A stretch of DNA of 64,000 nucleotides from Euphorbia lathyris (GCF_963576675.1 NC_088917.1:30720501-30784500); one strand, 5' to 3'; shown: positions 11,192 through 24,716, counted from the first letter of the stretch. Translations and numbers: made by a program. Notes: generated by a model not told the origin, from the sequence alone.

Positions 11192-14100
11192 ATGTCTCCC
11201 TTAATTGCAAAATCCCTTCCTGACCACTCCAAACTTGAACCTCTCGACGGTCTTAATTACAAAAGATGGTCGCAGAAAATTCTGATTTTCTTTGAACAAC
11301 TCGAACTGGACTATGTTGTTGTCCAAGATCCACCCTCTGACCCAAATGATCCTGCCATGTCTCTGATTGTTCAGCAGTATGACACCCGATCTGTAAAATA
11401 CGAAAAAGACAACAAAACAGTTAGGGGTCATCTCCTAAATCATATGTCGAACCCACTGTTCGATATTTTTGTCAATAAAAGGTCTGCCAAAGAAATTTGG
11501 GATACCCTGAAAGAAAAATACGGGTTTGATGATGTAGGTAAACGTAAATACGTGGTTGGAAGATGGCTCAATTATCAAATGGTTGATGAAAAACCCATCA
11601 TTGACCAGATTCATGAATATGAGAATCTAGTTGCTAAAGTTCTGGGTGAAGGCATGACAATGTCTGATTTGCTGCAAGCCAATATCCTCCTGGAAAAATT
11701 TCCACCCTCCTTGAGTGATTTCAGAAACCATTTGAAGCACAAGAAAAAGGACTTCAGTCTCTAGGAGCTTGTCAGCCACATGAGAACTGAAGAAGCAAAT
11801 AGAATGAAAGATAAGCAACTTTCCTCAAAATCTGTTTCAATTAATGCTAATATTGTTGAATCCACTGTGGTGCCAAAAGACATGACCAAAGGACCCTCAA
11901 CCAAATTTCAAAAAAGGCTCAAACCAGAACAAGCCTTTCAAGAAGAATGGAAGAATTCAGAAGAGGAAAGTAGTGGAATGTTTTGTGTGTGGTAAACCTG
12001 GCCACAAGGCATTTCAGTGCTACCAAAGGAAGAACCAACAACATACCAATCAGAATCCAAACAACAGAGCTGCTCCACAATCCAATCTGGTGGAAAATGA
12101 AGAAATTATTGCTGCTGTTGTGGTTGAAGCTAATTTGGTTGAAAACAAAACGGACTAGGTTCTGGATACTGGAGCTACAAGGCACTTATGCTCAAACAAG
12201 GACCTGTTTAATCACTTTGAGGACGCTACCGATGGGGAATGCGTCTACATGGGAAACACCACTACTGCTGGTGTTGTCGGTAAAGGAACATTTTTAATTA
12301 AGTTAACTTCTGGAAAAAGCTTGTCTTTAAATAATGTGTTGTATGTGCATGCTCTTCGTAGAAATCTTATTTCTGGTAACTTGCTAAATAAGGCTGGTTT
12401 AAAAATTATTTTTGAGGCTGATAAGGTTATTCTCACTAGGAATGGGACTTTTGTTGGAAAAGGGTACCTAGCTGATGGCCTCTTTATTTTGAACACTGTC
12501 CATGTGAATTCTGTTGGAATTAATGCAACTACATCTGCTTCTGTTTACTTGAGTGAATCCATTGATTTGTGGCATGGTAGATTAGGACATGTAAATTTTG
12601 CTTCCATTAAAAAATTGGGAAATATGCATGTTATAAATGTCACTAATTCTGAAATTAATTCCAAATGCTCTATATGTGTGGAAGCAAAATTTGCAAAGAA
12701 ACCTTTCTTACCTGTTGAGAGTAGAAGTACAGAACTGCTTGGTTTAATTCACTCTGATTTGGCTGATTTTAAAAATTCTGTTAGCAAAGGTGGCAAAAGA
12801 TATTACATTACTTTTGTTGATGATTTCTCTAGATATACCAAAGTGTATTTATTGAAATCAAAAGATGAGGCTAAGCATATGTTTATTAAGTTTAAATCAG
12901 AGGTAGAAAATCAATTAGATAAGAAAATAAAAAGGCTTAGGTCCGATAGGGGAGGTGAGTATGGAACCTTTTTTCCGAAGTCATTTTGTGAGAATAATGG
13001 CATTGTACATGAGACTAGTGCACCATATACACCTCAACAAAACAGTATAGCTGAAAGGAAAAATAGAACTCTCAAAGAGATGATGAATGCCATGTTAATT
13101 AGTTCTGGGTTATCTGATAACATGTGGGGGGAAGCTGTCTTATCTGCATGTTATATTCTGAATAGGGTTCCTCATAAAAAGTTAGATAAAACTCCTTATG
13201 AACTGTGGAAGGGTTTTGCACCCAATTTGAATTTTTTGAGAGTTTGGGGTTGTCTTTAGAAAGCCAAACATAGGATCCAAGACCTTTGATTGTGTTTTCA
13301 TTGGTTATGCCTCAAATAGTGCCGCTTATAGGTTCATGAATCTGAACGACTATAGCATATGTGAATCTAGAGATGTAGTGTTTTTTGAAAACGTCTTTCT
13401 CCTAAAGAAAGACAAACAGTGTGATGCAACTAGTGCTTCTACTTCATTACCTATTCCTACTCCAATTGCGTCTACTTCATCTCTACCTCAGGATGAGAAT
13501 GAAAATGATGTTGCTTTTGAACCTAGGAGAAGCAAAAGAAGAAGAATAGAAAATAGCTTTGGACTAGATTTCATTTCAGCCTTTCTATTAGAAAATCCAG
13601 ATAACATTACTGATGAGATTATGTCTGCCTATCTAATAGAAGAAGACCCAAAAACATATAAAGAAGCTGTCACTTCTATAGATGCTGATTTTTGGAAAGA
13701 ATCTATTAAGAGTGAAATAGGTTCCATTATGGCCAACCATACATGGGAATTAGTTAATCTGCCAAAAGGCTCTAGACCTATAAGGTGTAAATGGATATTT
13801 AAACGAAAATTGAGGCCTGACGGATCCATTGAAAAATTTAAGGCTAGATTAGTTGTAGTGGGTTATAGTCAAAAGAAAGGAACTGACTATTTTGATACTT
13901 ACTCTCCTGTTACTAAAATCTCTACTATTAGAGTTCTGATTGCAATTGCAGCAATTCATAACCTGGTGATACATAAAATGGATGTAAAGACGACATTTCT
14001 AATTGGGGATTTAGAAGAGGAGATCTATGTACACCAACCAGAAGGACACGTCATACCTGGACACGAGGACAAAATGTGCAAATTGAGAAAGTCACTCTAT

Positions 14101-15189
14101 GGGTTGAAACAAGCATCCAAGCAATGGTATGAAAAATTTAAATGTGTTTTACTTTCCCATGGGTATGTGGTTAATGGATCGGATACATGTGTCTATTCTA
14201 AGTCTTGTGATTCGAATTATGTGATTATATGCCTATATGTAGATGACATGCTTATCTTAGGGACAAGCTTAGATATGGTTAATGACACAAAATCCTTTCT
14301 ATCTTCTCACTTTGACATGAAAGACATGGGAGAAGCGGATGTAATTCTTGGCATAAAAATTACTAAGACAGAAAATGGTTTCTCATTATGACAATCACAT
14401 TATGTTGAAAAATTGTTGAAAAAATTTAACAGTTTTGATGTAGTTCCAGCTAGAACTCCTTATGATCCTAGTGTAAATTTAACAAGTAATAAGGGAGGAA
14501 ATAGTGTCTCCCAAGAGGAATAAGCTAAGATCATAGGTAGTGTAATGTTCCTAATGAACCATACTAGACCTGACATAGCCTATGCTGTTAGTAGATTGAG
14601 TAGATATACTCACTGTCCAAATAATGAACACTAGAGTGCACTTTATCGCTTACTGAAATACTTAAAAGGTACCATGAATTATTGTTTGCACTTTACTAAA
14701 TTTTCTGCTGTTTTAGAAGGATATACTGATGCAAATTGGGTATCTAACAATGATAAGGTGAGTTCCACCAGTGGCTATGTGTTTGTTCTAGGTGGTGGTG
14801 CAGTGTCTTGGAAATCATCCAAGCAAACATGTATTGCTCGATCAACCATGAAATCAGAATTTATAGCTCTTGAATTGGCTAGTCAAGAAGCAGAATGGTT
14901 GAGGGCTCTTGTAGCAGATGTTCCATTGTGGGGGAATTCTTCTGCACCCATTTCAATGCATTGTGATTCACAGGCAGCTATCGGTGCTGCAAAGAATAGT
15001 GTCTACAATGGAAAGAGAAGACCTATTCGCATTAGACATGGAATTTTGAAACAACTCTTGAAGAATGGGGTAATTGCCTTAGACTATGTGAGGTCGGAAA
15101 AGAATCTAGCAGATCCTTTTACCAAAGGGTTACCTAGAAGAGTTGTACTTGAGTCATCGAGGGGAATGGGACTAAAGCCTGTTGAATAA
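11192..15189 (+). pseudogene. Copia gag-pol polyprotein, multiply interrupted
   Basis: The ATG at 11192 opens a UBN2-type gag (MSPLIAKSLPDHSKLEPL...). TAG at 11762 interrupts gag. A frameshift near 11975-11990 precedes the zinc knuckle CFVCGKPGHKAFQC. TAG at 12156 sits just before the protease active site LDTGAT. Integrase follows (GRLGH, CSICVEAK, HSDLADF, RSDRGGEYG, PQQNSIAERKNRT). A short deletion with a frameshift lies at about 13257-13265. RT carries TFLIGDLEEEIYV, YGLKQASKQWY and YVDDMLIL. TGA at 14389, TAA at about 14521 and TAG at about 14632 interrupt the RT-RNase H link. RNase H motifs [16 protein letters not shown] and HCDSQAAI are intact. Several stops look like CAA to TAA or TGG to TAG changes. 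Confidence 0.88.
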
Positions 15190-15751
15190 AGGAAATATGG
15201 TGGAAACCATTCGTGGTCAAACGAAGCCATATTGTCCTTGCTATGCACTATACTTCTCCCATTCCTATGGCAAATAATAGTGCGTGTGTTATCCATAGCC
15301 CGATTAAGTGGTGGTTCATGATCATGGACTTGATGGATGTGTTTTGAAGGTTGAGTTACGAGAAACTCTTAATGATCTCAAATTGAGATCACCTATTTGA
15401 GTGTGGAGGTGGGCCGCCTTCTATGAAAGACTTAGGCAGTCTTTCTAGAGCACTCATGAGACCCAAGGTGTACGCATGGCCTTCAAAAGCGTTGTAATGT
15501 TTTATCGCGGAACAGCTAAAGTTTTTAAGGTTATTTACGTGTTGTGGGGGTCTCAGATGAATTTTAGAAGTTCAAGAGCAATTCACTTCTAAAACGTCAC
15601 TCTGTTGCCTCATCTCACTACGTATCAATTCAATAGAAAGACATTGATACTTAAGTTTTCATAACCTTATCCTACTCCTTTTATTTGCCCAGAAAATTAT
15701 CTTCTTTGTACTATTTTAAAATCGTTTTTTATAAAGCCTTTTGTGGGGGAT

Positions 15752-16432
15752 TGTTAGAAAAATGGCTTTGGTGTTGAATAAAAATGGCTTTGAAAGTGTG
15801 GGGTATATTTGTCTTTAAGCACTTTGCTCTCAAGAGCACTTTTACAATCCCACATTGGAAACATACAACCCTTTGAGTGGGTATATATAGAATTGGGCTT
15901 TAGAAGCCTTTAAATTGTGTTAAATGGTTTTTAGCAAATATACCACACGCGCGTGCTCGCTCGTTCGTTCGCGCGACGCCCGATTGGACTAGGCCCGAAT
16001 TTTATTTTATTTTTTATCCGTTTTAACTTCTTTGAATTTTTCTTCAACATTTTAATTAGTAAAAAACAGAACATTATTTATCTCCTGGTCTCACTCCACG
16101 TTCTAACGTGTATATGAACGTTCTAACGTTCATATTTCTATAGCCTATAAATACAACAAGGTTCCAGCTTTGAAGATACAGTTTTTCCTTTTTATCTCTT
16201 CAATCAAACTTTCTAGGCAATTAAAAATACTCTCTTGTTGTTCCATCATCTTCGACTTTGAGTGCACAAGTTCGAAGGTTTCTGTGTTAACCTTGGGGAG
16301 CGACCGGAATTACAGATTGCACCTCGGTCTGCCGAAATCGCTTTCAAGGCAGTGGCCTCCGCCACGGCACAGTTCAATTTCTGTTCTTAAATTCCAATCG
16401 GTTTTTTCTGTAACCCTTATCTATTTCCTACA
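15752..16432 (+). repeat. Copia 3' LTR
   Basis: 681 bp, TG...CA, nearly the same sequence as 10504-11162. After the first AAAAATGGCTTTG it has 22 extra bases ending in a second AAAAATGGCTTTG. Recombination between these short repeats would explain the shorter 5' LTR. The start of the unpaired segment is at about 15771. Confidence 0.9.
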
Positions 16433-16539
16433 ATGGTATAGTTCTTAATTTTAGGTTTTGGGTTTTGGGTGCGCGTTTAACTTTGGGAAAATTTTTACTC
16501 CGCCCGCAAAAGTTAGAAATTTTAGATTTTGGTTTACTC

Positions 16540-16780
16540 ACAACAATGACAGTGAAATTTAGTAAGTGTCATCTGAAATTGATGGACATTTGGGGTTAAA
16601 ATCAGATTTTTATGGGACGATAGACGTGTGTCATCGTAAAACCACATCTAATTTGAGGTTTTTTACACTTAAGTTTTTAGATAACAGAAGTTTAAAAAAC
16701 TGTCGCCAAAAACAATCAAATGACAGAAAAAAAAGTATATCATGTATCTTGTGTCATTTGGAGGGGTAAATGACGTAGTG
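16540..16780 (-). repeat. Possible CACTA-type terminal fragment
   Basis: Read from the minus strand at 16780, the sequence begins CACTACGTCATTTACC. Within 240 bp the words TGTCAT/ATGACA occur about five times in both orientations, resembling subterminal motifs of CACTA elements. No matching second terminus or transposase is visible, so this is a weak call. Confidence 0.3.
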
Positions 16781-17590
16781 CTCGTATTTTTCACTATATG
16801 AATGTTATCATGTTTTTCTTCATTGAAAGAGAGGAGTTTAAATTTGTTTACTATCACATAGATATGATTGAAAGATATTATGAAGTCATTCTTAAAGAAA
16901 AACACTTCGAAATCGATTATGATAGAGTTTTGTTTCTTATCGTTCTGTGAAAAACAATTTCAAATACTGTTTGCTATTATTTTGTTATGAGCTATTATAT
17001 TGAAGAAGTATATTCAAATTTATTGGTTGAAATGAGTAATTGGAATTATTTTATGGGTGATAACTGAAGTTATTAATTACTTATGATCAATTAAGAGACA
17101 TGTGGAAGGTGTGGTATTTTTGTTAATTAAGGAAATGGATAGAGTTTGGGTTGTTTAGTCATCAAAGTCCTTGGGGAATCTGTATGTGATAATACAAACT
17201 TCAGATCACAATTCATTTCTGGTGTGTTTTGAGGACAATTGGACCAAGATTTCTTCTCTTTAATGTTGTTGTCTGTTTCAAAAGGGAAAGCTACATCCAT
17301 ACCCTTGACTTGAGTTTATGATTATCCAAAATGGACCCATACTCTCTTTCACAAACTGCAATATGCATTCAATTCACTTGATAACAAAGTGGCCCACAAT
17401 TTTCTCAGATCATATTAGATTATCACAAATGAATACGCAACTCAAGAATCCTACTCAGTTCTTCTTTTATTGGATGATGTAACCTAACTATCACGTATTT
17501 AGTAGATAAAAGATACATCAAAAGAGCTAAAATGCTATTTTACTCTTTAACATTGTTTTTTATAGTGTTTATATACCTTCTTTAAGCACA
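16781..17590. other. AT-rich spacer
   Basis: No gene or clear repeat is recognised in this stretch. Confidence 0.45.
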
Positions 17591-18470
17591 TATTTCATTG
17601 TTATTTGAAAATAATGTGAAACTCGTTTAATCAAATTATTGCACTTGAATTTCAACAGATTTAATTATAGTTTCACATAAGTTTCACACAGTTTTATTAA
17701 ATTTCACCTCAATATGAAAATCGTTGAAACTGACTGTAATTCATGTAAAACTGATTTGAACTATTGTGAAACATTAACTTCAAGGCTTCATCAAGTTAAA
17801 GTTGAGTTTCGAGTTCAACACGTTTAAATACAGGGTGAAACTAGAGAAAAACTCATTGAACCTATTAACTTCAATGTTTCGTCAAATTACACTTGAGTTT
17901 CAATATGTTTAAATGCAGTTTCATATGAATTTACTCTGTTTCACCTCATGTAAAACTTGGTGAAACTAGTTGAAACTCATATAAAACCGATTGAGACTAT
18001 TATGAAACATTAACTTCAAGGTTTTATCAAATTAAACTTGAGTTTCAACATGTTTAAATGCAACCGCCACATGAATTTCACCTACTTTCACCTCATGGAA
18101 TGAAACTGGTTGAAGTTCATGTAACTATTCTGTTGGTAGCTCATAATATCAAAGGGGCTTATCCCGGAATGGAGCGGAGAGGAGCCAAAGGATCGAAGCG
18201 CATCGAGCGGAATGGATTGAGTAATTTTATTACACACTATAAATACATGTAAATTGTATCTCTTTTACACGATCAATAAGAAAGAAAACCGTTCATCGCT
18301 CCCAGAGACGTAGGTAATTAAAAACTGCCGAACTTCGTTAACAAATCCTTAGTGTTCGATCTATGCTTGATTAATTCTGTTTTATTTAGCTTCGTTTTTC
18401 AATATATTCTAAAACACTAAGTTCAAGGTTTCATCAAATTAAACTTGAACTTCAACAGACTTAAATTATG
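17591..18470. repeat. Degenerate repeat field with GTTTCA/TGAAAC words, split by a solo LTR
   Basis: Phrases such as AACTTCAAGG, CATCAAATTAAACTTGAGTTTCAA, TGTTTAAATGCAG and CACCTCATGTAAAACT recur about every 130-150 bp from about 17640 to 18130. They recur again at 18411-18465, after the solo LTR at 18131-18404. The units are too diverged to set exact borders. No protein is encoded. Confidence 0.6.
18131..18404 (+). mobile_element. Small copia-like solo LTR
   Basis: The unit starts TGTTGG and ends CAATA, probably a CAACA terminus with a C-to-T change. It is flanked by TATTC on both sides (18126-18130 and 18405-18409). Inside are a TATA-like ACTATAAATAC (about 18237-18247) and the phrase GAGACGTAGG...CTGCCGAACTTCGTTAA, typical of the 3' part of many copia LTRs. 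Only one LTR is present, which fits LTR-LTR recombination. Confidence 0.65.
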
Positions 18471-18989
18471 GGTGTATATGATCAGTTAACCAATCTATTA
18501 AGGTTAATTCGATCAGTTAATCATTTAATTGGGGTTTTAAAGATATTAACCATACACTGATCTGCTAAAATAGGTTAACCAATTATTTTGATCAGTTAAT
18601 TTTTTATTTTGATTTCTAACTATTAGTAAATAAAAATAAAAAAAATAATAATAAGAGAATTCTATATAAATATACCGAATGACCGCAGTTTGCCCAAAAG
18701 AAAAACGATGAGAATAAAGACCACTACCTACGCCACAAAATTGCTATGCAATGTCAAAAGGGTAAACAACGGTAAGAACTAATAGAAAGAAGCCACTATA
18801 CTGACATTGGGATACAAAAAAAAAAAACAAAGCGTTATTTATAATACAACAAAACCCATTTTTACTTGAAAAATAATCAAAAGATGTGCAAATTTTTTAT
18901 TAGGAATTCATCTTCATCTTTGATTATGAATTCTATAAGCAAACTTTTGACGATTTTTTATAAGTAAATGTGCAGTTATTGGTTTCAAT
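18471..18989. other. AT-rich spacer before the full-length LINE
   Basis: A stretch with several GATCAGTTAA and GGTTAACCAAT words (about 18480-18605) may be a decayed repeat. The rest is AT-rich without recognisable genes. Confidence 0.4.
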
Positions 18990-19033
18990 AAAAGATCTGC
19001 AGTTATGAAATCGTCCAGTTTCTCTCTCTCGCC

Positions 19034-20575
19034 ATGAACTGTGTGCCACCGCCTGAAATTAATTCACTGGATGAAGAGCCACCGCCTGCACCATCGGAGA
19101 TTAGCCCCGAGAAACCGAACCGTAGTCACAAGAAGGTGAAGGGGGTCGACGGAAGCCCTGAGTCAGCAGGGCTGGCGGAAACGTTTTCGTCTCCAATCCG
19201 CCGGAAAAAAACTTGGAAGGAATCCCTTCTTGGGCAAAACCAGGAAGATGAGGCTATGGATTTCGTACCAGAAACGAATGTGTTTCTTGAGGACAGCAGA
19301 GAAGATTTATCCTCAGATATTGAAGGGGATGAAGGAGAAGATGAAGAGGATCCTAAATGCCCCTCAATCCGGCTATCGGCTGAGGAGAAAAAGCGACTTT
19401 GGGAGCCATGGAGATCCTCTCTTATCATCAAGGTATTAGGGAGAAAGGTAGGCTTCCGATTCCTGGACTCAAAAATTAAATTCCTATGGGCTAAACAGGG
19501 AACTGTGACATTGATAGATTTGTCGAATGATTTCTACATTGTGAAATTCTCAAACATGGAAGACTGTGATAGAGCTCTGTATGGAGGACCCTATTTCATT
19601 TCTGACCACATCATGACCGTCCAACCATGGAGGCCTAACTTCGATCCTCTAGATGCAGATGTTCACAAAGTTATAACTTGGATTCGATTCCCACGATTGC
19701 CGATTGAATATTACAATTTGCTCTTCCTAACGAAGCTGGGAGCTATGGTAGGAGATGTCAAGTACGTTGACAAAACAACCATCTCTATGGAACGGGGGAA
19801 GTTCGCCCGTGTGTGTGTGGAGGTAGACCTGAAGAAACCTTTACTGGCTAAGTTCAAACTCCGGTAGAGAATCTATCCGATAGAGTATGAAGGCTTGCAC
19901 ACAATCTGTTTTGGATGTGGTAAACATGGACATTTCCATGACAGATGCCCCTCTGCGGAGGGTGAAGCAAATACGAGAGAAGAGCATATTGAGAAGAGAA
20001 CTAACATCGACAAAGTCATCTGAGACGAGGTGGCTAATGACTATGGTCCTTGGATGATAGCAAAGAAACCTATTGGGAGACGAACCAAAGCCCCCCCAAA
20101 GACTCTACAGCAACAGCCTGACACGGGTCTCCTAAACACAAAGGAAAATCCGGTTGAAGCTCCACAAACAGAGGTAGCAGGCATCCAAAAACATATGGCT
20201 GACAAAAAAAGTACCGAGGAAGGGGACCAACCAGCTAAAGAAGGTAGTGGTTCAAGATTTCTTGTACTGAATGATATTGAGAAGGAAGAAAGACCAAAGG
20301 CAGGACAGGAAGCTCCGACCCCTCCGGATAAGAATGAGTACCCATCAGGGGATGAGGGAACTACATCTGTTACACCTAGCAACCATAAGACGCCTAGTTG
20401 CAAGCCGGATCCACCCAATATCCCGAAGCCGTATGATAACACCAAAAGTGGTGCTCCAAGCTTCAGGAAGCAAGTCAACTCCGAAAGGCAAAAGGCTCTT
20501 GAAAAAAGATTAAAAGGCTCTAGAAATGGCTCCATCTCTATTAAAGCTGGAGGTGGTTCCAAACTCTCTGCATAA
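19034..20575 (+). pseudogene. LINE ORF1: DUF4283 and zinc-knuckle RNA-binding protein with two stops
   Basis: The ATG at 19034 starts an acidic, proline-rich N-terminus. A DUF4283-like domain follows at about residues 120-240 (SSLIIKVLGRKVGFRFLDSK, GGPYFISDH, VQPWRPNF). After it comes IEYEGLHTICFGCGKHGHF, a CCHC knuckle, then the GPWMIAKK tail region. The frame is continuous from 19034 to 20575 except for TAG at 19865 and TGA at 20021. The knuckle therefore lies between the two stops. ORF1 proteins bind LINE RNA to form the retrotransposition particle. Confidence 0.85.
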
Positions 20576-20604
20576 GTGGTTGCCCCCTTTTATCCCTTAT
20601 TTGT

Positions 20605-23600
20605 ATGGATTGTTTATGCTGGAATGTCAGGGGTGCGGCTAGCAAAGCAACACGCCTCCACCTCAAGGACCTCCGAAGAATTCATAAACCGTCGATGTTC
20701 GTTCTCATTGAAACAAAAGTTAGTGGGTTGAAAGCCCATAAAATAGTTGACAGATTTAAAGGTTGGGATTGCTGTCGGTCCGAAGCTAGCGGGCGTTCAG
20801 GGGGCATTTGGGTCTTTTGGAGGCATTCTACGCTTCAGGTTAGTATCATCCATGTTCATCACCAATTTGTTCATTGTGAGATTAGCCAAAATGGTAAATT
20901 TTTGTGTTTTGCTTCCTTCGTGTATGCCTCGCCTTCCCTTCTAGACAGAAATATTCTTTGGGACAGATTACAACACTTGAGCAGTTCCATCTCGAACGCT
21001 TGGTTCGTTATGAGGGATTTCAATGATATAGGTAATTTAGAGGACCAAAAAGGGGGTAGCCAGCAGTATTGTCGAAGAGCTATCAACCATAAAAGGTGGA
21101 TGGATGATTGTGGGATTATGGACTTGGGGTTCTCGGGTTCCAGGTTCACGTGGAGACGTCGATGTCTTTCGGTCAGATTGGACAAGGCTTATGGCAATGT
21201 GGCTAGTAGAACATCTTTCCCAGAGGCCTTGGTCATCAAATAGCCGTTTCGGCATTCTGATCACGCGCCTATCCTCTTTAGAATGAATGGTCTGGTTGGG
21301 AAACACGAACTCCGCCCTTTCCGTTACATTATGGCTTGGGAGGAGCACAACGACTTCAAAAGAGTTGTCCGCCAGTCTTGGGATATGCAGGAGAATCCGG
21401 TTTGGGCTGCAGCAAAGTTCAAGAACAATGTGAAGGTCTGGAATAGAGACGTCTTCCAGAATATTTTCTACAGAAAGCAGAAGTTGTTGAATCGCTTGGC
21501 TGGGATTCAACGTGTCATCTGTAACAGGTTCAATGAGAACTTAGCCATGCTGGAGAGATCCCTCCAGAATGAACTGACTGTCGTGTTGAGACAGGAGGAG
21601 CTCCTGTGGTTCCAGAAATCCAGAAAGCAGTGGCTCACGCAAGGGGACCGCAATACCAAATACTTTCACCTCTCAACCATTATTAGGAGAAAGCAAAATA
21701 AAATTGAAGCACTCCAATTGGAGAATGGGAACTGGATATATGAGTTGGATGCCATTAGAAATCATGCTCTAAGTTTCTACAAACATCTATTTTTTGAGGA
21801 CCATCCTGTGCCTAGCGAAAGATGCACCACCCGTACTTCTTTCCCTCCTTTGGCGGCTAGCGATTCTGCAGCAATCTTCAGACAGGTCTCAGTTGAGGAC
21901 ATTCGGCGAGCCATGTTTGATATGAGCCAAAATAAGGCTCCCGGGGTTGATGGTCTTTCGGCGGTTTTCTATCAAAATCATTGGGAAATCGTCCAAGATA
22001 GTGTGTGTTCCTTTGTCTTGAAGTGTTTCTCTGGGTCAGAAAACATATCATCTATCAATCAAACCTTGCTCATGCTTATCCCTAAAGTTACCAACCCTGT
22101 TTCTTTGCTTCAGTTCCGACCTATTAGCTTGTGTAATGTCATATATAAGCTGGTTACAAAGGTGATTGCTAATAGACTCCAACTACTCCTCCCCAAAATT
22201 GTCGCCCCTACTCAGTGCAGCTTTGTTCCAGGAAGACAAATCACCGACAACATCATCATTGCACAAGAGGTGATACACTCTATGCGAAGGAAAAAAGGTA
22301 AAAAGGGTTTGTGGCTATCAAAATTGATCCTGAAAAAGCCTATGAGAGGCTAAATTGGGACTTTGTGGTAGATACTATGCAGTGTGCAGACATCCCGGTG
22401 TATTGGCAAACAATTATAAACAGCTGCTTATATACTAGCACTATGCAGGTTTTGATTAATGGTGAGATGACCGACTCCTTTGCTCCATCTCGGGGAGTCC
22501 GCCAAGGAGACCCCATGTCCCCGTATATCTTCGTGCTTTGTATGGCTCGTCTGGATCACTTACTGCGAGATGTCGTCGATACTAAACAGTTGAAACCGAT
22601 CAAGCTCGTTCGAAACGGACCTGAGATCAGCCACCTATTCTTCGTTGACGACATCATGATTTTTTTAGAGGCGGAGGTCTCCCAGATAACCCAGTTCATG
22701 CAGCTGATGGATTTGTTCTGTGCTTCCTCTGGCCAGAAAATTAATCTCCACAAGTCAAAGCTTTGTGTTTCTAAAAACGTGTCTGCTAGCCTTGCCCAGA
22801 CACTAAGCAATGCTTGCAAAATACCTCTAACCAGCTGCCTGGGAAAGTACTTAGGAGTTCCTCTCCTCCATGACAGGGCTAATCTAACAACTTTTGCTGA
22901 AATTGTGAACAGAATGCAGGTGAAGCTGAGTTCCTGGAAAGCGGATTCCCTTTCCTTAGCGGGAAGAACAACCTTAATCCAAGCCGTCACTTCGGCAGCC
23001 CCCAACCACATCATACAAACAAATATGATTCCAACTGGCATCCAGAACAAGATGGATAAACTGAATAGAAACTTCCTTTGGGGTAGCACGGCTCAGAAAC
23101 AGAAGCTCCACCTTATCCCTTGGGATACTGTCTGTAAACCCAAAGATCTTGGGGGTATTGGCATCCGGAAAGCTAGAGACAACAACAAAATTCTTTTAAT
23201 GAAGCTTCTCTGGCGACTCTGGAAAGAGCCAGATTCTTTTTGGGCGTTAGTTCTGTCTTCCAAATACAAGAAGGATCTGATCTTCGGGGGGACCAAAAAG
23301 CTGACCAACAATAGGTCCTATTTATGGAGAAGCATTCATGAGGTCTTCGATGATTTCTTCTCTAGATTAGCTTGGAGCATTGGGTATGGTAGATCGATTG
23401 CATTTTGGGATGATATTTGGTTGGATAACCTTCGGTTGAGAGAGATGTCTATCAACCCAATCGCGGATGAAATATCGAATTTTAAGGTTGCCGATTTCTT
23501 AACTAACAGCGGACAATGGGACTGGGGTAGACTGGAAGGTATGTTCGATGAAAAGGTGTTGCTGCGGTTGCATTGTGTACTTTGGAAAAGAGATGAGGGG

Positions 23601-24716
23601 TTAAGGGACATGCCAAGATGGAGATCATCAGCCTCGGGTTTGTTTTCCTGTAAGTCTGCTTATAACCTCCTTATTAATAGGGATACAGAGAACGCAACTG
23701 ATAAGGTGTTTCAGACTCTTTGGAAGTTAAAGATTCCCCATCGCTTTAAGACCTTTGCTTGGATTGCTGCTCATGGCCGTTTGATGACGAACATGGAGCG
23801 CCATAGATGGCATAGCATCGATAGTGGGTTCTGTGTTTGGTGCAAATAGGCGGACGAAAGTGTCTGCCACGCCCTCCGCGACTGTCAAGTTAGTGCTAAT
23901 ACATGGAGAGAGATTTTCCCCCTTAATGTTTCTGCCAAATTTTTTGAACAAGCTGACGAAAACTGGTTCGCTGCCACCCTTGCTAAATCGGATGAGTTTT
24001 TCCAAGTCCAAAATTGGCGAGCCAAGTTCGTCGTCGCGGCGGCTACTCTTTGGGAATGGCGTAATAAATCAGTGTTCCAGTCAGATTTTTCTACTCCGCA
24101 GGATAAGGGGATGAGTATAAAAAGTAGGTGGCAGGAAATTGAGAATTGCTGGTCTGACAATTCAGACCCGCACCTACTCCCGGAGAGGTCGACTATGTGG
24201 ATTGGTTGGTCTAAACCCAAGCCGGGGTTTTGGAAACTTAATTCTGATGGGTCAAGGAAGACAGACTCAAGGGCCATTATGGCAGGGGGCGTTATTCGAG
24301 ACGAAGAGGGAAGGTGGTGCAGCGGTTTCCTCCAGAACATAGGGATTGGAAGTTCCCTGGAGGCGGAAATTTGGAGAATTTTGTCGGGCTTGAGAATCGC
24401 TTATGAAATGCAGGTTACGAAGCTGATAGTTGAGTCTGATTGCCTGGAGGCTGTGAACTTGATCCTGAGGGACTGCCCGTTACATCATCCGTCCCGCATC
24501 CTGATCTGGAATATACAGCAGTTCTTAACCCAGTTTGAGGAGCTCGAAATCTGTCACACTCATCGCGAAGGCAACAAAAGTGCAGATTGTTTGGCGATAT
24601 GGGCTCATGGCTTCCCGCCGGAATTGTGCACCCTCGAGCAAGCTCCCTTGGAAGTTCAGAACTTCCTTCACCAAGACTATATGGGATTATCTTCCCTAAG
24701 GAATATAGCTGCTTAG
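20605..24716 (+). pseudogene. LINE ORF2: endonuclease-reverse transcriptase-RNase H, few lesions
   Basis: The ATG at 20605 begins MDCLCWNVRGAASKATRLHL. Endonuclease motifs are LIETK, RDFND (usually GDFND; the glycine is replaced here) and RHSDHAP. A TAG at 21241 sits just before RHSDHAP. RT motifs are KAPGVDGL, FRPISLCNVIYK, RQGDPMSPY and FVDDIMIF. A 1-nt loss in an A-run near 22305 shifts the frame. TAG at 23847 falls in the zf-RVT region (FCVWCK, then ADESVCHALRDC in frame). The C-terminal RNase H has LNSDGS, LEAEIWRIL, VESDCLEAV and REGNKSADCLA. Apart from these three lesions the frame is open over 4.1 kb. Confidence 0.9.

Larger units (their letters stand above)
10504..16432 (+). mobile_element. 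Complete Ty1/copia LTR retrotransposon
   Basis: Both LTRs begin TGTTAGAAAAATGGC. The 3' LTR ends TTTCCTACA and the 5' LTR ends TTTCCTATA, so the usual CA has become TA. An exact 5-bp target-site duplication ATGGT flanks the element (10499-10503 and 16433-16437). The internal order gag, protease, integrase, RT, RNase H is diagnostic of copia. A G-rich polypurine tract (about 15742-15750) precedes the 3' LTR. I do not see a standard tRNA-Met primer-binding site just inside the 5' LTR. The polyprotein carries several stops, so this copy is not autonomous. Confidence 0.93.
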
